This document shows positions 7,781 to 16,225 of a stretch of DNA of 33,655 nucleotides, piece after piece (position 1 is the first letter of the stretch; the number at the start of each line of letters is the position of its first letter). The notes under the pieces are model-generated. The model ran no database searches. It saw only the letters and a program-made list of their open reading frames with translations, and had not been told where the DNA came from. A program made the translations under genes and the position numbers. The stretch comes from a virus: IMG/VR virus record IMGVR_UViG_3300037493_002968, positions 1 through 33,655 of that record. One strand, written 5' to 3'.

Positions 7781-9756
7781 ATCCTCACCAAAGTTACTGA
7801 AGTTAGTTCGTTTGGTGATGTAAATTCTTTGATCTCGTTTACGAAGTAGTATGCTCCGTATTGTTTTAAATAAACAGGCTTAGAGAAATCGAAAGTTTGA
7901 ATGTCTAAACAGTTCAATAAAAACTGAGCATCCAAAACCAATATGTCAGGTGCTAAGTTGCCCAAAACTTGCGAGTAATATAATTCATACAAAACCGCCC
8001 AGTCTAACGAAAAGTTATTTACATCGTCAAAATAACCTACGTTATCAGTTCCGCTTGGTGCAATCGCAGCTTGGTTGGGTGAAGAATAAGTCGTTCCAGT
8101 TGTAGTTCTGATTAGCCCTACACGGTTTCTATTGTCGAACTTATTTCGGGTGTTTTCAATATCCCAAAGTTCATAGAATGCAATGCTTTCTAAGTCCATT
8201 GCGTTTTGCTGCTTCATTGGAACAAAAGAAGATTTTATGTAATCTTCATTTTCTGAAAGTTGGGAGTTATCTATTAAAAGCAGATAACTGTAAATGTCGA
8301 ACTTATCGTAGCTGAATAAAGTTTCTTTGCCTAATCCGCTCAATTCAAATTTAAAGGTTGAAGAATTGTTAACGGTTAACTTATCGGACCAATCGAACGG
8401 TGCTGCTTTATTTGTTTCAAGTAAGTTAAGTTTGAACATCCGAATTTCACGGCTATAATCATCGACTTGAAAAGAAGATCCATTAAAGTTCGCCATTTCT
8501 TTAAAGAACTTTCCACAATCCCAATCAGGAAGATTTGGGCTAAGTGTTATCGGTCGGTTGTAAGTCGTTGTTTCTAAATTGCAGTCAACTAAAGAAAGCT
8601 GCATAGTGTATTCAATCGATACATTCGCAACTGGTGTACTTGCAGTGTTACCACTAAAACCGCACAAATAAAGATACTCGTCTGAATTAGTAAAGCTGTC
8701 ATCAGGAATATTTGTCTTGGTCACATCGATAAACACTTCACCGCCAAATGTTCCCATTGTTGGGTAACTTTCAAACCAAACCGCTGTCGTAGCACCGCCA
8801 AGATTACGGAATAAGCAAACTCCACCAAAGTAACCACTTCCCGTAGCATCGTATAAACGAATCGTATAGGTTAATTTGAATCGATAAGTACCGGCTAACA
8901 ATAATTCAAAGCCAGTCTTAACGGAACCACCAACCGAATAACCTTGATTGTTGTTAACTATGCTCCAACGATCAAAAGTATCAGCGGTTAAACTATCAAC
9001 GGCAGAATTTACGAACCCACTACTAATACCTGAAATGTTAGCCGTTCCACCAGCACTTAAAATATCCCAACCAACACGGCTTACTTCTTCACAAACGACA
9101 TTGTAATCGTTCATTATTAACTTGTCATTGTTAGCCGAACTAATCGGTAAGGCTATCTTTTCCATTAGTGGATCAGTATAACCATCCCCAACCAAAGTAT
9201 AACCAAACTGTGTTGCAATCTTATTCATTAAGAACTTAGCATATACCCAAGCAACAAGACCTTTACAATTTGCGGTTTGATAAGCTAATAATTGATTGCC
9301 ATTCTGAAACAATGGATAGGTGAAAGCATCGGTCCACACATTGTCTTTATTTGCTACGATCGTCCCTTGATTCCAACGATGGTCATAATCACGTAAAGAA
9401 ATCGTGCGAAGTTTAGTAACCTTAAGTTGATCGAATAAGTTACCCGTTTCAACACGAATCGAAATTTCTGCAACATCAGAAACTTGCTCGATCACAATTC
9501 TTACGTTACTAACTATTTCAATTCCTTCAGTCACCAGCTTACCTGAAACATCTTCGTATGGTGTTCGGCTTGTCGTATTGGGTTGAAGTAATCCAAGTGC
9601 TGCCCGATTCTTAGCAGTTAACGGAACGCTGAACTTATTGGTAAATGATCCAGCACGGGTGTTAAAGTTCCCGATGTTGGCAACTCGTTTAGACAGACCT
9701 ACAACAGTGCCACTAAATAAATCAAGCTGAACATCATTAGCGTATAAAAGAATCAT
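7777..9756 (-). CDS. Large tail protein (distal tail/baseplate-like)
   Basis: A 659-residue beta-rich protein. The N-terminus (MILLYANDVQLDLFSG, then NFNTRAGSFTNKFSVPLTAKNRAALG) is a pattern I know from tail proteins of Bacteroidota siphophages, usually annotated as structural or baseplate. Many Thr, Asn, Gly and aromatic residues and few charged helices fit a virion component with beta-sandwich domains. The start ATG overlaps the stop of the 482-residue gene as ATGA. Located between the neck genes and the tape measure, it could form the tail tip or hub. The exact role is not shown by sequence. Confidence 0.65.
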   Translation of the reverse strand: MILLYANDVQLDLFSGTVVGLSKRVANIGNFNTRAGSFTNKFSVPLTAKNRAALGLLQPNTTSRTPYEDVSGKLVTEGIEIVSNVRIVIEQVSDVAEISIRVETGNLFDQLKVTKLRTISLRDYDHRWNQGTIVANKDNVWTDAFTYPLFQNGNQLLAYQTANCKGLVAWVYAKFLMNKIATQFGYTLVGDGYTDPLMEKIALPISSANNDKLIMNDYNVVCEEVSRVGWDILSAGGTANISGISSGFVNSAVDSLTADTFDRWSIVNNNQGYSVGGSVKTGFELLLAGTYRFKLTYTIRLYDATGSGYFGGVCLFRNLGGATTAVWFESYPTMGTFGGEVFIDVTKTNIPDDSFTNSDEYLYLCGFSGNTASTPVANVSIEYTMQLSLVDCNLETTTYNRPITLSPNLPDWDCGKFFKEMANFNGSSFQVDDYSREIRMFKLNLLETNKAAPFDWSDKLTVNNSSTFKFELSGLGKETLFSYDKFDIYSYLLLIDNSQLSENEDYIKSSFVPMKQQNAMDLESIAFYELWDIENTRNKFDNRNRVGLIRTTTGTTYSSPNQAAIAPSGTDNVGYFDDVNNFSLDWAVLYELYYSQVLGNLAPDILVLDAQFLLNCLDIQTFDFSKPVYLKQYGAYYFVNEIKEFTSPNELTSVTLVRI

Positions 9757-11201
9757 GCCCCTTGATTAAAGATTTCAGGAAATACAAAACTAAATTCAAT
9801 GTCGAAGAAGTTTTGCTTGGATTGCTTGATTGAGAATGTACCTGGTTCGATCAATACCTGAACTTCATCATAAAATCCTGTTGAAGCGTTTGGAGTGACC
9901 ATATAAACCATTGGAGAATACAACATAGTTTCAATCCCGTCAGCATCGTTCTTGTCTAAGCCCGTCATACCGACTTGTCTTTTCTTAAACCCAGTCTTCT
10001 TTAAATATCTTGAAAAGCCTTTAAGATTATCGATTCGATTAAACGCTTGAACATACGTTCCGTTTGATTCGACTTGCAACGATTCACGGTAATTGCCTTC
10101 AAACAAATAAAAGCCGTATGATCCATCAGGTGCTAACCATCGTAAAAAAACCGAATTGCATAATTGAAGATCAATCGGTTTAACTTTAACCATACGTTGT
10201 TCAGTAATTCTAACATTGCCTACAGCCGTTTGTAACCATACCCACACCTTCCGTCTGTTATCAACTGAAGTTATACCACCCAATGAAAATAAGAACGTAT
10301 TAAACTCACTTATTGGTGGTACTGTTAACGCAACCAATCCCGTTGATTTAGTATTGGGCGGTAACTCATCAATATTGCTTGTATAATTTGTAAAAGTAGC
10401 AATGTTTACATTTCCCGTTAAGTAGTTTGTGTCCCAAAGAAACGACAAGTGATAAGGGAAGTTAGGGTAAACCGTAGGAATCTCAAACGGGCTTAAGAAT
10501 TTGCCAGGTGTTGTGTCGTTTGAAATAAAGAAATCACGGTAATTGCCATTATAAACGTGACCAATTTGAAATGCACCATTAACAGCATACCAATCATTAC
10601 CGTTTGCAATTTCCGAATTAGCAGATCCGGTCCAAAATTCTTTGGTCGCTACTTTAAATTCAAACATTGCATTGTTGTTAACTTGATTGGCAGTTAACAC
10701 CTCGGAAGTAATGTTATAATCGTTGTCGTTATTTAGTTTTGATTGAAGAATTCCTTGAATGTCGCATTCGATCAATCCGTTTGTCTTAGGTGTGTATTTG
10801 ATTGTAGCAACCTCAACATCTAAAATATCCGAAATCTTTAATGTAACGTAATAATTAGGACGAGTAGTAAGTAAGTTAACGTAACCATCAGTTACCAATG
10901 ATCCATTTGAAGGTGTGTCGATTACCATTGAATCAGCACTTGGTGAAGATAAAACAGTAAACACACCATCAAATCTATCTTCAACATAAACATAAACACT
11001 ATCACCAGCAACTGGTCTAACTGTTGGTGCTACAGTAAAGTTAATTCGTGCGTTACCTGATGAATCTGCAATCGAAGCAACTAAAACATCTTTTCGGGTG
11101 TAACTAAACAGTACCGGATTCCACGCAGCAACCCAACGACAATAAACCGCTGGTGAATCGAAATCAAATATTTCTTCGGGCGTATAGTTAGTTACTAACA
11201 T
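9753..11201 (-). CDS. Tail/structural protein
   Basis: A 482-residue beta-rich protein. It contains a segment with RPVAGDSVYVYVEDRFDGVF, repeated beta-strand patterns and a C-terminal portion with GFKKRQVGMTGLDKNDADGI and a closing KQSKQNFFDIEFSFVFPE. These features are common in tail proteins of Bacteroidota phages, but I cannot name the subunit. It overlaps the upstream tail-completion gene by 14 nt and the next tail gene by 4 nt. No enzymatic motif seen. Confidence 0.6.
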   Translation of the reverse strand: MLVTNYTPEEIFDFDSPAVYCRWVAAWNPVLFSYTRKDVLVASIADSSGNARINFTVAPTVRPVAGDSVYVYVEDRFDGVFTVLSSPSADSMVIDTPSNGSLVTDGYVNLLTTRPNYYVTLKISDILDVEVATIKYTPKTNGLIECDIQGILQSKLNNDNDYNITSEVLTANQVNNNAMFEFKVATKEFWTGSANSEIANGNDWYAVNGAFQIGHVYNGNYRDFFISNDTTPGKFLSPFEIPTVYPNFPYHLSFLWDTNYLTGNVNIATFTNYTSNIDELPPNTKSTGLVALTVPPISEFNTFLFSLGGITSVDNRRKVWVWLQTAVGNVRITEQRMVKVKPIDLQLCNSVFLRWLAPDGSYGFYLFEGNYRESLQVESNGTYVQAFNRIDNLKGFSRYLKKTGFKKRQVGMTGLDKNDADGIETMLYSPMVYMVTPNASTGFYDEVQVLIEPGTFSIKQSKQNFFDIEFSFVFPEIFNQGA

Positions 11202-11700
11202 TTTTCAAGTCTTGTTTAATTTGAAATACAAAGGACGTAATTAATTGCTTTTTAAGCGAATCTAAACGACCGTCATTTATAACACCCGTAATAATGCCTG
11301 TTGGCTTTGCTCGTCCTTGAAAGTCTTTGCCTGATGAGTTTAGTAATGTTCCTTCACGGTGGATCTTACGAGTAATCATAAACGCTAATGAATCCTTACT
11401 TACTGCCCGACCGTTAGCATCGGGTTTTGGAATTATTCCCTTTTGATCGATCCACCTTCTAATTATTCCAAGTAAGACACCATCACCACCGTTGACCGTC
11501 TTTTTACGTCCGATCTCAATTGCTGAATAATACTTAGCACTATAAATCCTTAGTCGATCAGGCTGCAACTCATATCGAAATGACTTAGATAAATTGCCCG
11601 ATGCATTGACACCCGATGCGTTAACCGATGCTGCTAAGTCTTTCGTTAGCTTATCGGCAAAGTCCTGAACTATCTTAGCATCTAATCCAACAACTGCCAT
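11188..11700 (-). CDS. Neck/tail completion protein, HK97 gp10-like
   Basis: A 170-residue basic protein. The central pattern (RIYSAKYYSAIEIGRKKTVNGG) resembles the YxxxiExGT signature of the HK97 gp10 / tail completion family, which sits at the head-tail joint or at the tube end. It is rich in Lys/Arg, with an N-terminal helix (KIVQDFADKLTKDLAASV). A gap of only 3 bp separates it from the 153-residue gene. In many siphophages this gene lies directly before the tail terminator and tube. Here the tube gene is elsewhere (31349-31927). Confidence 0.65.
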   Translation of the reverse strand: MAVVGLDAKIVQDFADKLTKDLAASVNASGVNASGNLSKSFRYELQPDRLRIYSAKYYSAIEIGRKKTVNGGDGVLLGIIRRWIDQKGIIPKPDANGRAVSKDSLAFMITRKIHREGTLLNSSGKDFQGRAKPTGIITGVINDGRLDSLKKQLITSFVFQIKQDLKNVSN

Positions 11701-11703
11701 TTC

Positions 11704-12165
11704 TTAAGGTGTATAAGTTCCAACTGGGCAAACTTGTTCTTGGTCCGGAATAAGTCGCATTGTAAAAGCTAACTGAACGCCCGTTAGGTTTGAATCTAAC
11801 GCATTAATTAAGTCTGAATAAACAATACCTTCGATTCTTAAAACGTAATCACTAAAGCTATTTAGGTTAACGATGAACTGATCTGCATTCAACTTCATTG
11901 CTCCGATAATTGGTTCGTGCAAATCAAACTGATATTCTAATTCTGACTTATCGAAGAAGAAAACAGTGCATTCAAATTGCTCAATCATTCGACCACCGGC
12001 AGCAACCTCAACAGGAATTCGAATCGGACGATCCAAAATGCAAATGGGCAAAGTAATGTTATCAGCTTCGATGTTATTAAGCAGCCTCGTTCCGGTAATG
12101 AAACTTAACCCACTTATGTTTGTCGCTGCCGTCCTTATTAAATCAACTGCCCTTAGTGTACTCAT
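11704..12165 (-). CDS. Tail terminator/minor tail protein candidate
   Basis: A 153-residue protein with the size and strand pattern of tail terminator (gpU-like) proteins: an N-terminal helix (RAVDLIRTAATNI) and then beta strands with CTVFFFDKSE, followed by DYVLRIEGIVYSD and LAFTMRLIP near the end. This is a fold-level impression from pattern and order (between chaperone and gp10-like gene), not a motif match. The start ATG overlaps the upstream chaperone stop by 4 nt. Confidence 0.5.
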   Translation of the reverse strand: MSTLRAVDLIRTAATNISGLSFITGTRLLNNIEADNITLPICILDRPIRIPVEVAAGGRMIEQFECTVFFFDKSELEYQFDLHEPIIGAMKLNADQFIVNLNSFSDYVLRIEGIVYSDLINALDSNLTGVQLAFTMRLIPDQEQVCPVGTYTP

Positions 12166-12949
12166 TTTCGCTTAGATTTTTCAGTAATTAATCGTTGGTA
12201 TTTTCGTTCTGCTTCGTTTATTTCTGATCTCATCTTAAGCGTTAAGTACATTTCGTTTACGCTCAAATTGATATAGTAGGATTCTTTGGTTTTATCCCCA
12301 TTAGTGATCGAATGAAGCGTGTAAAACCATTTGTACTTTTTCGGGATTTCCGTAATACCTGATGCAATTTCGTCAGATGTTGGCTCTCTGCTTTCGGTTT
12401 TTGCTCGGTTATTAAACTCAGATATGTGTTCAAAAAAAAACCGTGCAAACACAATGCATCTTGAAATGGTAATTGCATAACGCCCTTTTCCAATTCAGTA
12501 ACAACATCATCGGAATATTCACCACGGACCAAACAGATTGCAATTGCCTTGCTAATCTTTTCTTCAGGAACTTTGCCCTCGTTGAACATATCTTGGTAAG
12601 CAATCATTTGAGCCGTTCTGAACTTATTAAAATTAATGATTGGGTTGTAAATCTTCCCGTTAACTTTAAACTGATAAGGTGCTTTGCTCGATGCGATGCG
12701 TTTGTAATCGATCTCATCGGTTTTGATGAAGTCAATGCATACTGCTATTTGGTCCCAAGTTGATAGGCTAAAGTTTTGAACAACACCGTAAGACAATCCC
12801 GACAAAGCTGCAACGATTCGTAAGTCTGTAAACTTGTCGGATGGTTCTTTACTGATCTTTAGTATTTCGATCCATTCGCCTAATGTTACATCAGACCAAC
12901 TGCACGGTAATTCAAATTGGATGTTTTCGCCTTTAAATGGTTGCCTCAT
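12162..12949 (-). CDS. Tail assembly chaperone, -1 frameshift product (GT-type)
   Basis: This fusion is made if the ribosome slips back one base at GGT-TTT-TTT-TTG (T9 at 12432-12440). The first 172 residues are shared with the short form, followed by about 90 residues beginning FEHISEFNN and containing KKYKWFYTLHSITNGDKTKE and YYINLSVNEMYLTL, a pattern I recognise from the second half of such chaperones. The downstream frame has no ATG near its beginning (only a GTG at 12452), which argues against an independent gene. Lambda gpG/gpGT is the established model. An undercounted T in the sequence would also fuse the frames. Confidence 0.7.
12263..12949 (-). CDS. Tail assembly chaperone, unshifted product (G-type)
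   Basis: A 228-residue protein. The N-terminal 170 residues (FELPCSWSDVTLGEWIEIL, DLRIVAALSGLSYGVV, GVMQLPFQDALCLHGFF) match the pattern of tail assembly chaperones in Bacteroidota siphophages, which hold the tape measure during tube assembly. At codons 171-173 the gene runs through T9. In frame 0 it continues for 56 more residues with a basic tail. A -1 slip gives the longer GT-type form. The gene overlaps terL by 4 nt. Both reading frames stay open for about 170 bp past the slip site. Confidence 0.75.
   Translation of the reverse strand: MRQPFKGENIQFELPCSWSDVTLGEWIEILKISKEPSDKFTDLRIVAALSGLSYGVVQNFSLSTWDQIAVCIDFIKTDEIDYKRIASSKAPYQFKVNGKIYNPIINFNKFRTAQMIAYQDMFNEGKVPEEKISKAIAICLVRGEYSDDVVTELEKGVMQLPFQDALCLHGFFLNTYLSLITEQKPKAESQHLTKLHQVLRKSRKSTNGFTRFIRSLMGIKPKNPTISI
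12432..12440 (-). promoter_or_regulatory. -1 programmed frameshift slippery site (T9)
   Basis: On the coding strand the bases read G GTT TTT TTT TGA with frame-0 codons GGT TTT TTT TTG, so T TTT TTT satisfies the X XXY YYZ rule for tandem -1 slippage. It lies where the two open frames of the tail chaperone overlap. I did not find an obvious strong downstream stem. Confidence 0.65.
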
Positions 12950-14079
12950 AGTTCACTTGGGATTGACAGTTTTATAGGTTTGATAGTTCCGAATCCGATA
13001 AGACCAACCGTGCCGTAACGAGCTGCATCCATACCATCATCGTTCTGCTTAATCACTTCATCAGGTCGGTTTGGGTTGTACCGATAAGATTTGATTTCAC
13101 GCTGTAAATTTACACTATCTGAAGTAATATACAACGGCTTTGATTTGACCGTATTAATTCCAGCTGTTACGCTTTTGTTCGCATTCTTAGCTAAGTAACC
13201 AGCACGTTGTAACTCGGTAATAACATCCGGACGGGCAGAATCAACGTGAATCATTACACGCTTGTTAATAACACCTTCCATCATTCTAAGCAGATCTGAT
13301 GTAGTTATATTGGTAGCGTATATTTTTTCGTGCCATTGGATCCCGTCACCAACTTTACCAACTTCGATTAGTGCCATTGCGTGTTGGTACCCGACATCTA
13401 ACCCATAGCAAAAGTCATAAGGTTGTGAGTAAGGTGTTATGATCGAATGAGTATAAACGCTATCCCTTGCCTGTGCTGGTAAACCTTCACCGTAAACACG
13501 CCACAAATCGGGATCGGTAACTTTTAACCGTTCAATTTCTTCAATAGTCGCATCATTCAAATGCTGATTGTCTTTGTAGGTGCTGATACATACGGCAGCA
13601 TCGTCACGGCTTAAATCGAAATAGATTGGGTGTTCGATCAGTGATGGGTTGAAACAGTAAATGATCTTATGGGTAGTTCGTAGCTTCAATTGCTTCACTA
13701 CTTCCCAATCCGCTTCGATTGCTTCATCGACTAATAAGATGTGTCGCTTTCTACCTTGAACTTTACCTGGAGAATCCAAACCAAAGAAATCAACCACGTT
13801 ACCATTATGATAGTAGATGTGGTCCGTTCGGTTGTAGTTCTTAGGATGGTACATACCCACCGAACTAAGCAACTCGAAGAAATCTTCCATTGCAGTTGCT
13901 TTAAGTGCATTGTATGTATCACGGGTAATCGAAATCTTAAAGCCCGAATGTTTACCAATTAGCCTTATTACAAATTGCAAAGCGGAATAAGTCTTAGCCG
14001 ATCTTGTTCCGCCTTGTAACCCGATAATACGTTTTGTTGGTACGTTATCAATTAAGAATTGCAGGTTCTTATTTAGCAT
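12946..14079 (-). CDS. terL: Terminase large subunit (ATPase and nuclease)
   Basis: A 377-residue packaging motor. The ATPase domain has Walker A GGTRSAKT at 23-30 and Walker B ILLVDE at 114-119 with the catalytic Glu. A coupling region follows, with CFNPS at 142-146. The RNase H-like nuclease has its acidic residues at Asp228 (YGLDVGY), Asp280 (HVDSARPD) and Asp351 (DGMDAARYG). The layout is that of terminases in the Terminase_3/6 group. At under 380 residues it is compact but all motifs are present. Its start overlaps terS by 11 nt. Confidence 0.95.
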   Translation of the reverse strand: MLNKNLQFLIDNVPTKRIIGLQGGTRSAKTYSALQFVIRLIGKHSGFKISITRDTYNALKATAMEDFFELLSSVGMYHPKNYNRTDHIYYHNGNVVDFFGLDSPGKVQGRKRHILLVDEAIEADWEVVKQLKLRTTHKIIYCFNPSLIEHPIYFDLSRDDAAVCISTYKDNQHLNDATIEEIERLKVTDPDLWRVYGEGLPAQARDSVYTHSIITPYSQPYDFCYGLDVGYQHAMALIEVGKVGDGIQWHEKIYATNITTSDLLRMMEGVINKRVMIHVDSARPDVITELQRAGYLAKNANKSVTAGINTVKSKPLYITSDSVNLQREIKSYRYNPNRPDEVIKQNDDGMDAARYGTVGLIGFGTIKPIKLSIPSEL

Positions 14080-14473
14080 CGTCTTGCATCCAGTCGGGCA
14101 TATTCTTAACCTCGACTTCTTGTTTATGCGTATCGCTCCATTCGTCCTTAAATCGATTCTTCATATTAAAGATCCAAGCAGTGGTGTTTAATCTTTTCGA
14201 TTTACTTGTTCCGGTTTGGATGTTCATTTCAGATTCTTCGATCAAATGTTCACGCCCTTTTTTCTCCCACCACGCTTGGCATCTTTGCTTTCCTAATTTT
14301 ATGGTGTTAGAAAACTCAGGTTTAAAACGGTCCGATTCGGGGTTAATCCAATCGTAAAGAGTAACACGATCAATGCCTATTTCAGCACACACTTCAACGA
14401 CTGATGCTCCTTGTTCCATTAGTTCAAGTGCTATCTGATTAAATTCGGGTTTGTATTCACTTGGACGAGCCAT
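14069..14473 (-). CDS. terS: Terminase small subunit
   Basis: A 134-residue protein that recognises the packaging site. Residues 5-42 form a helix-turn-helix (QIALELMEQGASVVEVCAEI then GIDRVTLYDWIN), as in phage small terminases. A central helical region with KQRCQAWWEKKGREHLIEES fits the oligomerisation part, and the tail (MPDWMQDDAK) may contact TerL. The ATG at 14471-14473 lies 1 bp after the stop of a short upstream micro-gene. terL overlaps its end by 11 nt. The pac or cos site is not identifiable by eye. Confidence 0.92.
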   Translation of the reverse strand: MARPSEYKPEFNQIALELMEQGASVVEVCAEIGIDRVTLYDWINPESDRFKPEFSNTIKLGKQRCQAWWEKKGREHLIEESEMNIQTGTSKSKRLNTTAWIFNMKNRFKDEWSDTHKQEVEVKNMPDWMQDDAK

Positions 14474-14474
14474 A

Positions 14475-14570
14475 TCAGTTAATTATTAAGTTGATCCCAG
14501 CACATAACGCAGTAATCAAAACTACGAAAGCTAAGATTTCAATAATAGTTACGTTTTCAAATCGCTTCAC
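14475..14570 (-). CDS. Micro-gene, 31-residue single-span membrane peptide
   Basis: Read from the gap before terS. With a GTG start (14568-14570) it encodes VKRFENVTIIEILAFVVLIT followed by ALCAGINLIIN, a positively charged start and one hydrophobic helix of about 20 residues. The stop ends 1 bp before the terS ATG region, as expected for coupled genes. There is no ATG alternative, so the call depends on the GTG. Function unknown. Small phage membrane peptides can act as holins or exclusion factors. Confidence 0.45.
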   Translation of the reverse strand: MKRFENVTIIEILAFVVLITALCAGINLIIN

Positions 14571-14621
14571 GTTACAAAGGTAAGATTAAATCGGTTGGAT
14601 AATTATACTAACAAGATGCAA

Positions 14622-15137
14622 TCAAAACAGTTCTAATTGGATCGGGTATTTCTTTTTGACTTCATTATTTTTAGACCACTTGAAATAACTTTTAATGTGG
14701 TTTTCACAAAGTAAAATCATTGGGCTAAGTCTTGGGGTGTTTATTTGATATTCTTTCTTCCAAACTTTTTTGCCCTTGATTGTTTGGTAGCCTTTACTTA
14801 TCAAAATCTCATTATTGCAAATTCCATTGTTAAGTAAATAGATGGTTCCTATACCGGCATAGTTTCTATCAGGTTCAAAGTCGCATAAATGACACTTGGT
14901 GTTAACTCTGTGAAATTGACAAGTCTTATCATCTTTCCAAGTTTTGCCCCATTGCGGATATGAATAAAAGAAATTGTAATGTGTGAAGCTGGTGTATTCA
15001 TTTTCATTTGCTTCTTCACTAAATCTTTTAATCTCATCAAATATTTCAGAACTGCCTATGGTCAATGCAACAGATAAACTGATGGTTGTAATTGTTCGTT
15101 GTTTTTTTGATGCCTGGGAAATTTGAGTTTGACACAT
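14622..15137 (-). CDS. Unknown Cys-rich protein
   Basis: A 171-residue protein not recognised. It has several Cys and His (CQFHRVNTKCHLCDFEPDRN around residues 73-93, and LLCENHI near the end), arranged so that they could bind zinc. The pattern CHLC with a later CxxH is compatible with an HNH-like or zinc-ribbon fold, though the HNH core residues are not clear. It ends in PIQLELF, reminiscent of the QLxLF clamp-binding peptide that attaches proteins to the bacterial DNA polymerase sliding clamp. It is the last gene of the replication block, upstream of the packaging genes. The leader reads AAACACAATG. Confidence 0.55.
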   Translation of the reverse strand: MCQTQISQASKKQRTITTISLSVALTIGSSEIFDEIKRFSEEANENEYTSFTHYNFFYSYPQWGKTWKDDKTCQFHRVNTKCHLCDFEPDRNYAGIGTIYLLNNGICNNEILISKGYQTIKGKKVWKKEYQINTPRLSPMILLCENHIKSYFKWSKNNEVKKKYPIQLELF

Positions 15138-15149
15138 TGTGTTTAAGGC

Positions 15150-15398
15150 TTACTGATTAATTTTTTTAAATCCAAAACTTTCGGGAATCTCGGAAGTATC
15201 TAAATTGCCAATCGAGATTAACTTCATTGCATCGAGTGTGATCTTTGCATTGGCGATGATCTTATCTGATATGCCCATAATCGCATCGGCTCTCTTTGCT
15301 TCAGATTCGATTTGCTCGGATGTTAGTTCTTCATCGTTCAATCTTTCCAGTGCAGCGAATAGATGATCGTTAAGGTCGGATAGTTTGTTCTTTGCCAT
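15150..15398 (-). CDS. Small conserved phage protein (helical)
   Basis: An 82-residue acidic, helical protein of a type common in phages: LSDLNDHLFAALERLNDEEL, then IESEAKRADAIMGISDKIIA and a Lys/Ala helix. I know this pattern from many tailed phages, where it is annotated only as hypothetical and often sits near the HNH/terminase genes, as here. It overlaps the end of the zinc-ribbon gene by 29 nt. No function can be assigned. Confidence 0.6.
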   Translation of the reverse strand: MAKNKLSDLNDHLFAALERLNDEELTSEQIESEAKRADAIMGISDKIIANAKITLDAMKLISIGNLDTSEIPESFGFKKINQ

Positions 15399-15828
15399 TT
15401 TTTAAGTCTTTGATTTTTCTTCGGATTTTTATTTGCAATCTTTTTGTTTCTACAATTTCAGGTATTTGCCTTGAAACCTCAACGGGTATATTACAACGAT
15501 TTGCTAAAACATCTCGGATGTAACAATCTTTAAGTTCTTCCCGATACTTCTTTTTAAAATGTGATTTAAGTTTCTTCAGTTTTTCTTGGTTATCGGGATT
15601 AGCTCGATAATTTTTGGAATAGTGCTTTTTCTTTTCTCTGTTATCCTGATAGTTTTTAATTGCCCTGGGCTTTGATTCATTTCTTGAACAAGGTTTGCAA
15701 TAATTACCGATTCGATGCTTATTTCTTGATTTGCTGAAGTAAGTATGGTAATCGGTAACTTCTTTATTGATTTTGCAGATTGGACAAACCTTATGAGTAA
15801 AAGAAAATTGATTAAATAATTTGCTCAT
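15370..15828 (-). CDS. Zinc-ribbon protein with basic helical tail
   Basis: A 152-residue protein. Residues 14-47 hold four Cys in two pairs (CPIC and CKPC) separated by about 27 residues, a zinc ribbon of the kind found in phage HNH-associated and RNA/DNA-binding proteins. The remaining 100 residues are very basic (KKHYSKNYRANP, KKLKSHFKKKYRE) and helical, fitting nucleic acid binding. No HNH nuclease core is visible. The start overlaps the preceding 68-residue gene by 17 nt. Confidence 0.6.
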   Translation of the reverse strand: MSKLFNQFSFTHKVCPICKINKEVTDYHTYFSKSRNKHRIGNYCKPCSRNESKPRAIKNYQDNREKKKHYSKNYRANPDNQEKLKKLKSHFKKKYREELKDCYIRDVLANRCNIPVEVSRQIPEIVETKRLQIKIRRKIKDLKNGKEQTIRP

Positions 15829-16018
15829 TGGTTAAATCTTTAACATCAGCTTCAGACTTCTTGGCTTTAAAATTCTTGTACTGATCGGTTTGATACTTGG
15901 CAAACTTCTTTTCAATTGCTTGGTCCGCTTCTGCTTTCATTCCAATCGGTATTTTAGTGCTGTAAAATTCAGAACCGTTCTTGTACTTGTTTGGTCTGCC
16001 TTGTTTTAGTTTGCTCAT
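15812..16018 (-). CDS. Small basic protein, unknown
   Basis: A 68-residue, lysine-rich protein that starts MSKLKQGRPNKYKNGSEFYS and has a helical centre with MKAEADQAIEKKFAKYQ. The N-terminal GRPNKYKN resembles the start of DNA-binding terS-like or ribbon-helix proteins, but it is too short to assign. It shares its first four residues (MSKL) with the next gene. Its gene overlaps the zinc-ribbon gene by 17 nt. Confidence 0.5.
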   Translation of the reverse strand: MSKLKQGRPNKYKNGSEFYSTKIPIGMKAEADQAIEKKFAKYQTDQYKNFKAKKSEADVKDLTNEQII

Positions 16019-16057
16019 TTAGGTTGATTTAGTGAGTGCTAAAATAATTAAAGATAT

Positions 16058-16225
16058 TTAACTCTGAGTGGTTAAAATAAACTTTATTTTGTCATCCCGT
16101 TTTAAGTGATTAAGTTCAGGATATTGCTCAGATAGTTCAGCATCGGTTAAACTATTGAGTTTAACAAGTAACAACATTGTGTTTGGTGTTAACTTGATTT
16201 CTTGGTTAGAATGGGTTATCGTCAT
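16058..16225 (-). CDS. Small unknown protein after dnaB
   Basis: A 55-residue protein, MTITHSNQEIKLTPNTMLLL and then LNSLTDAELSEQYPEL. I start it at the ATG 16223-16225, which overlaps the dnaB end by 20 nt. A longer frame is open to a TTG at 16270 but that start is less likely. Two short helices are predicted. Function unknown. Confidence 0.5.
   Translation of the reverse strand: MTITHSNQEIKLTPNTMLLLVKLNSLTDAELSEQYPELNHLKRDDKIKFILTTQS

Noticed and set aside
12162-12452. A separate 96-residue gene after the tail chaperone
   Set aside because: Its only start is a GTG seven codons before the T9 run and it overlaps the chaperone for 190 bp. It is better read as the -1 frame tail.
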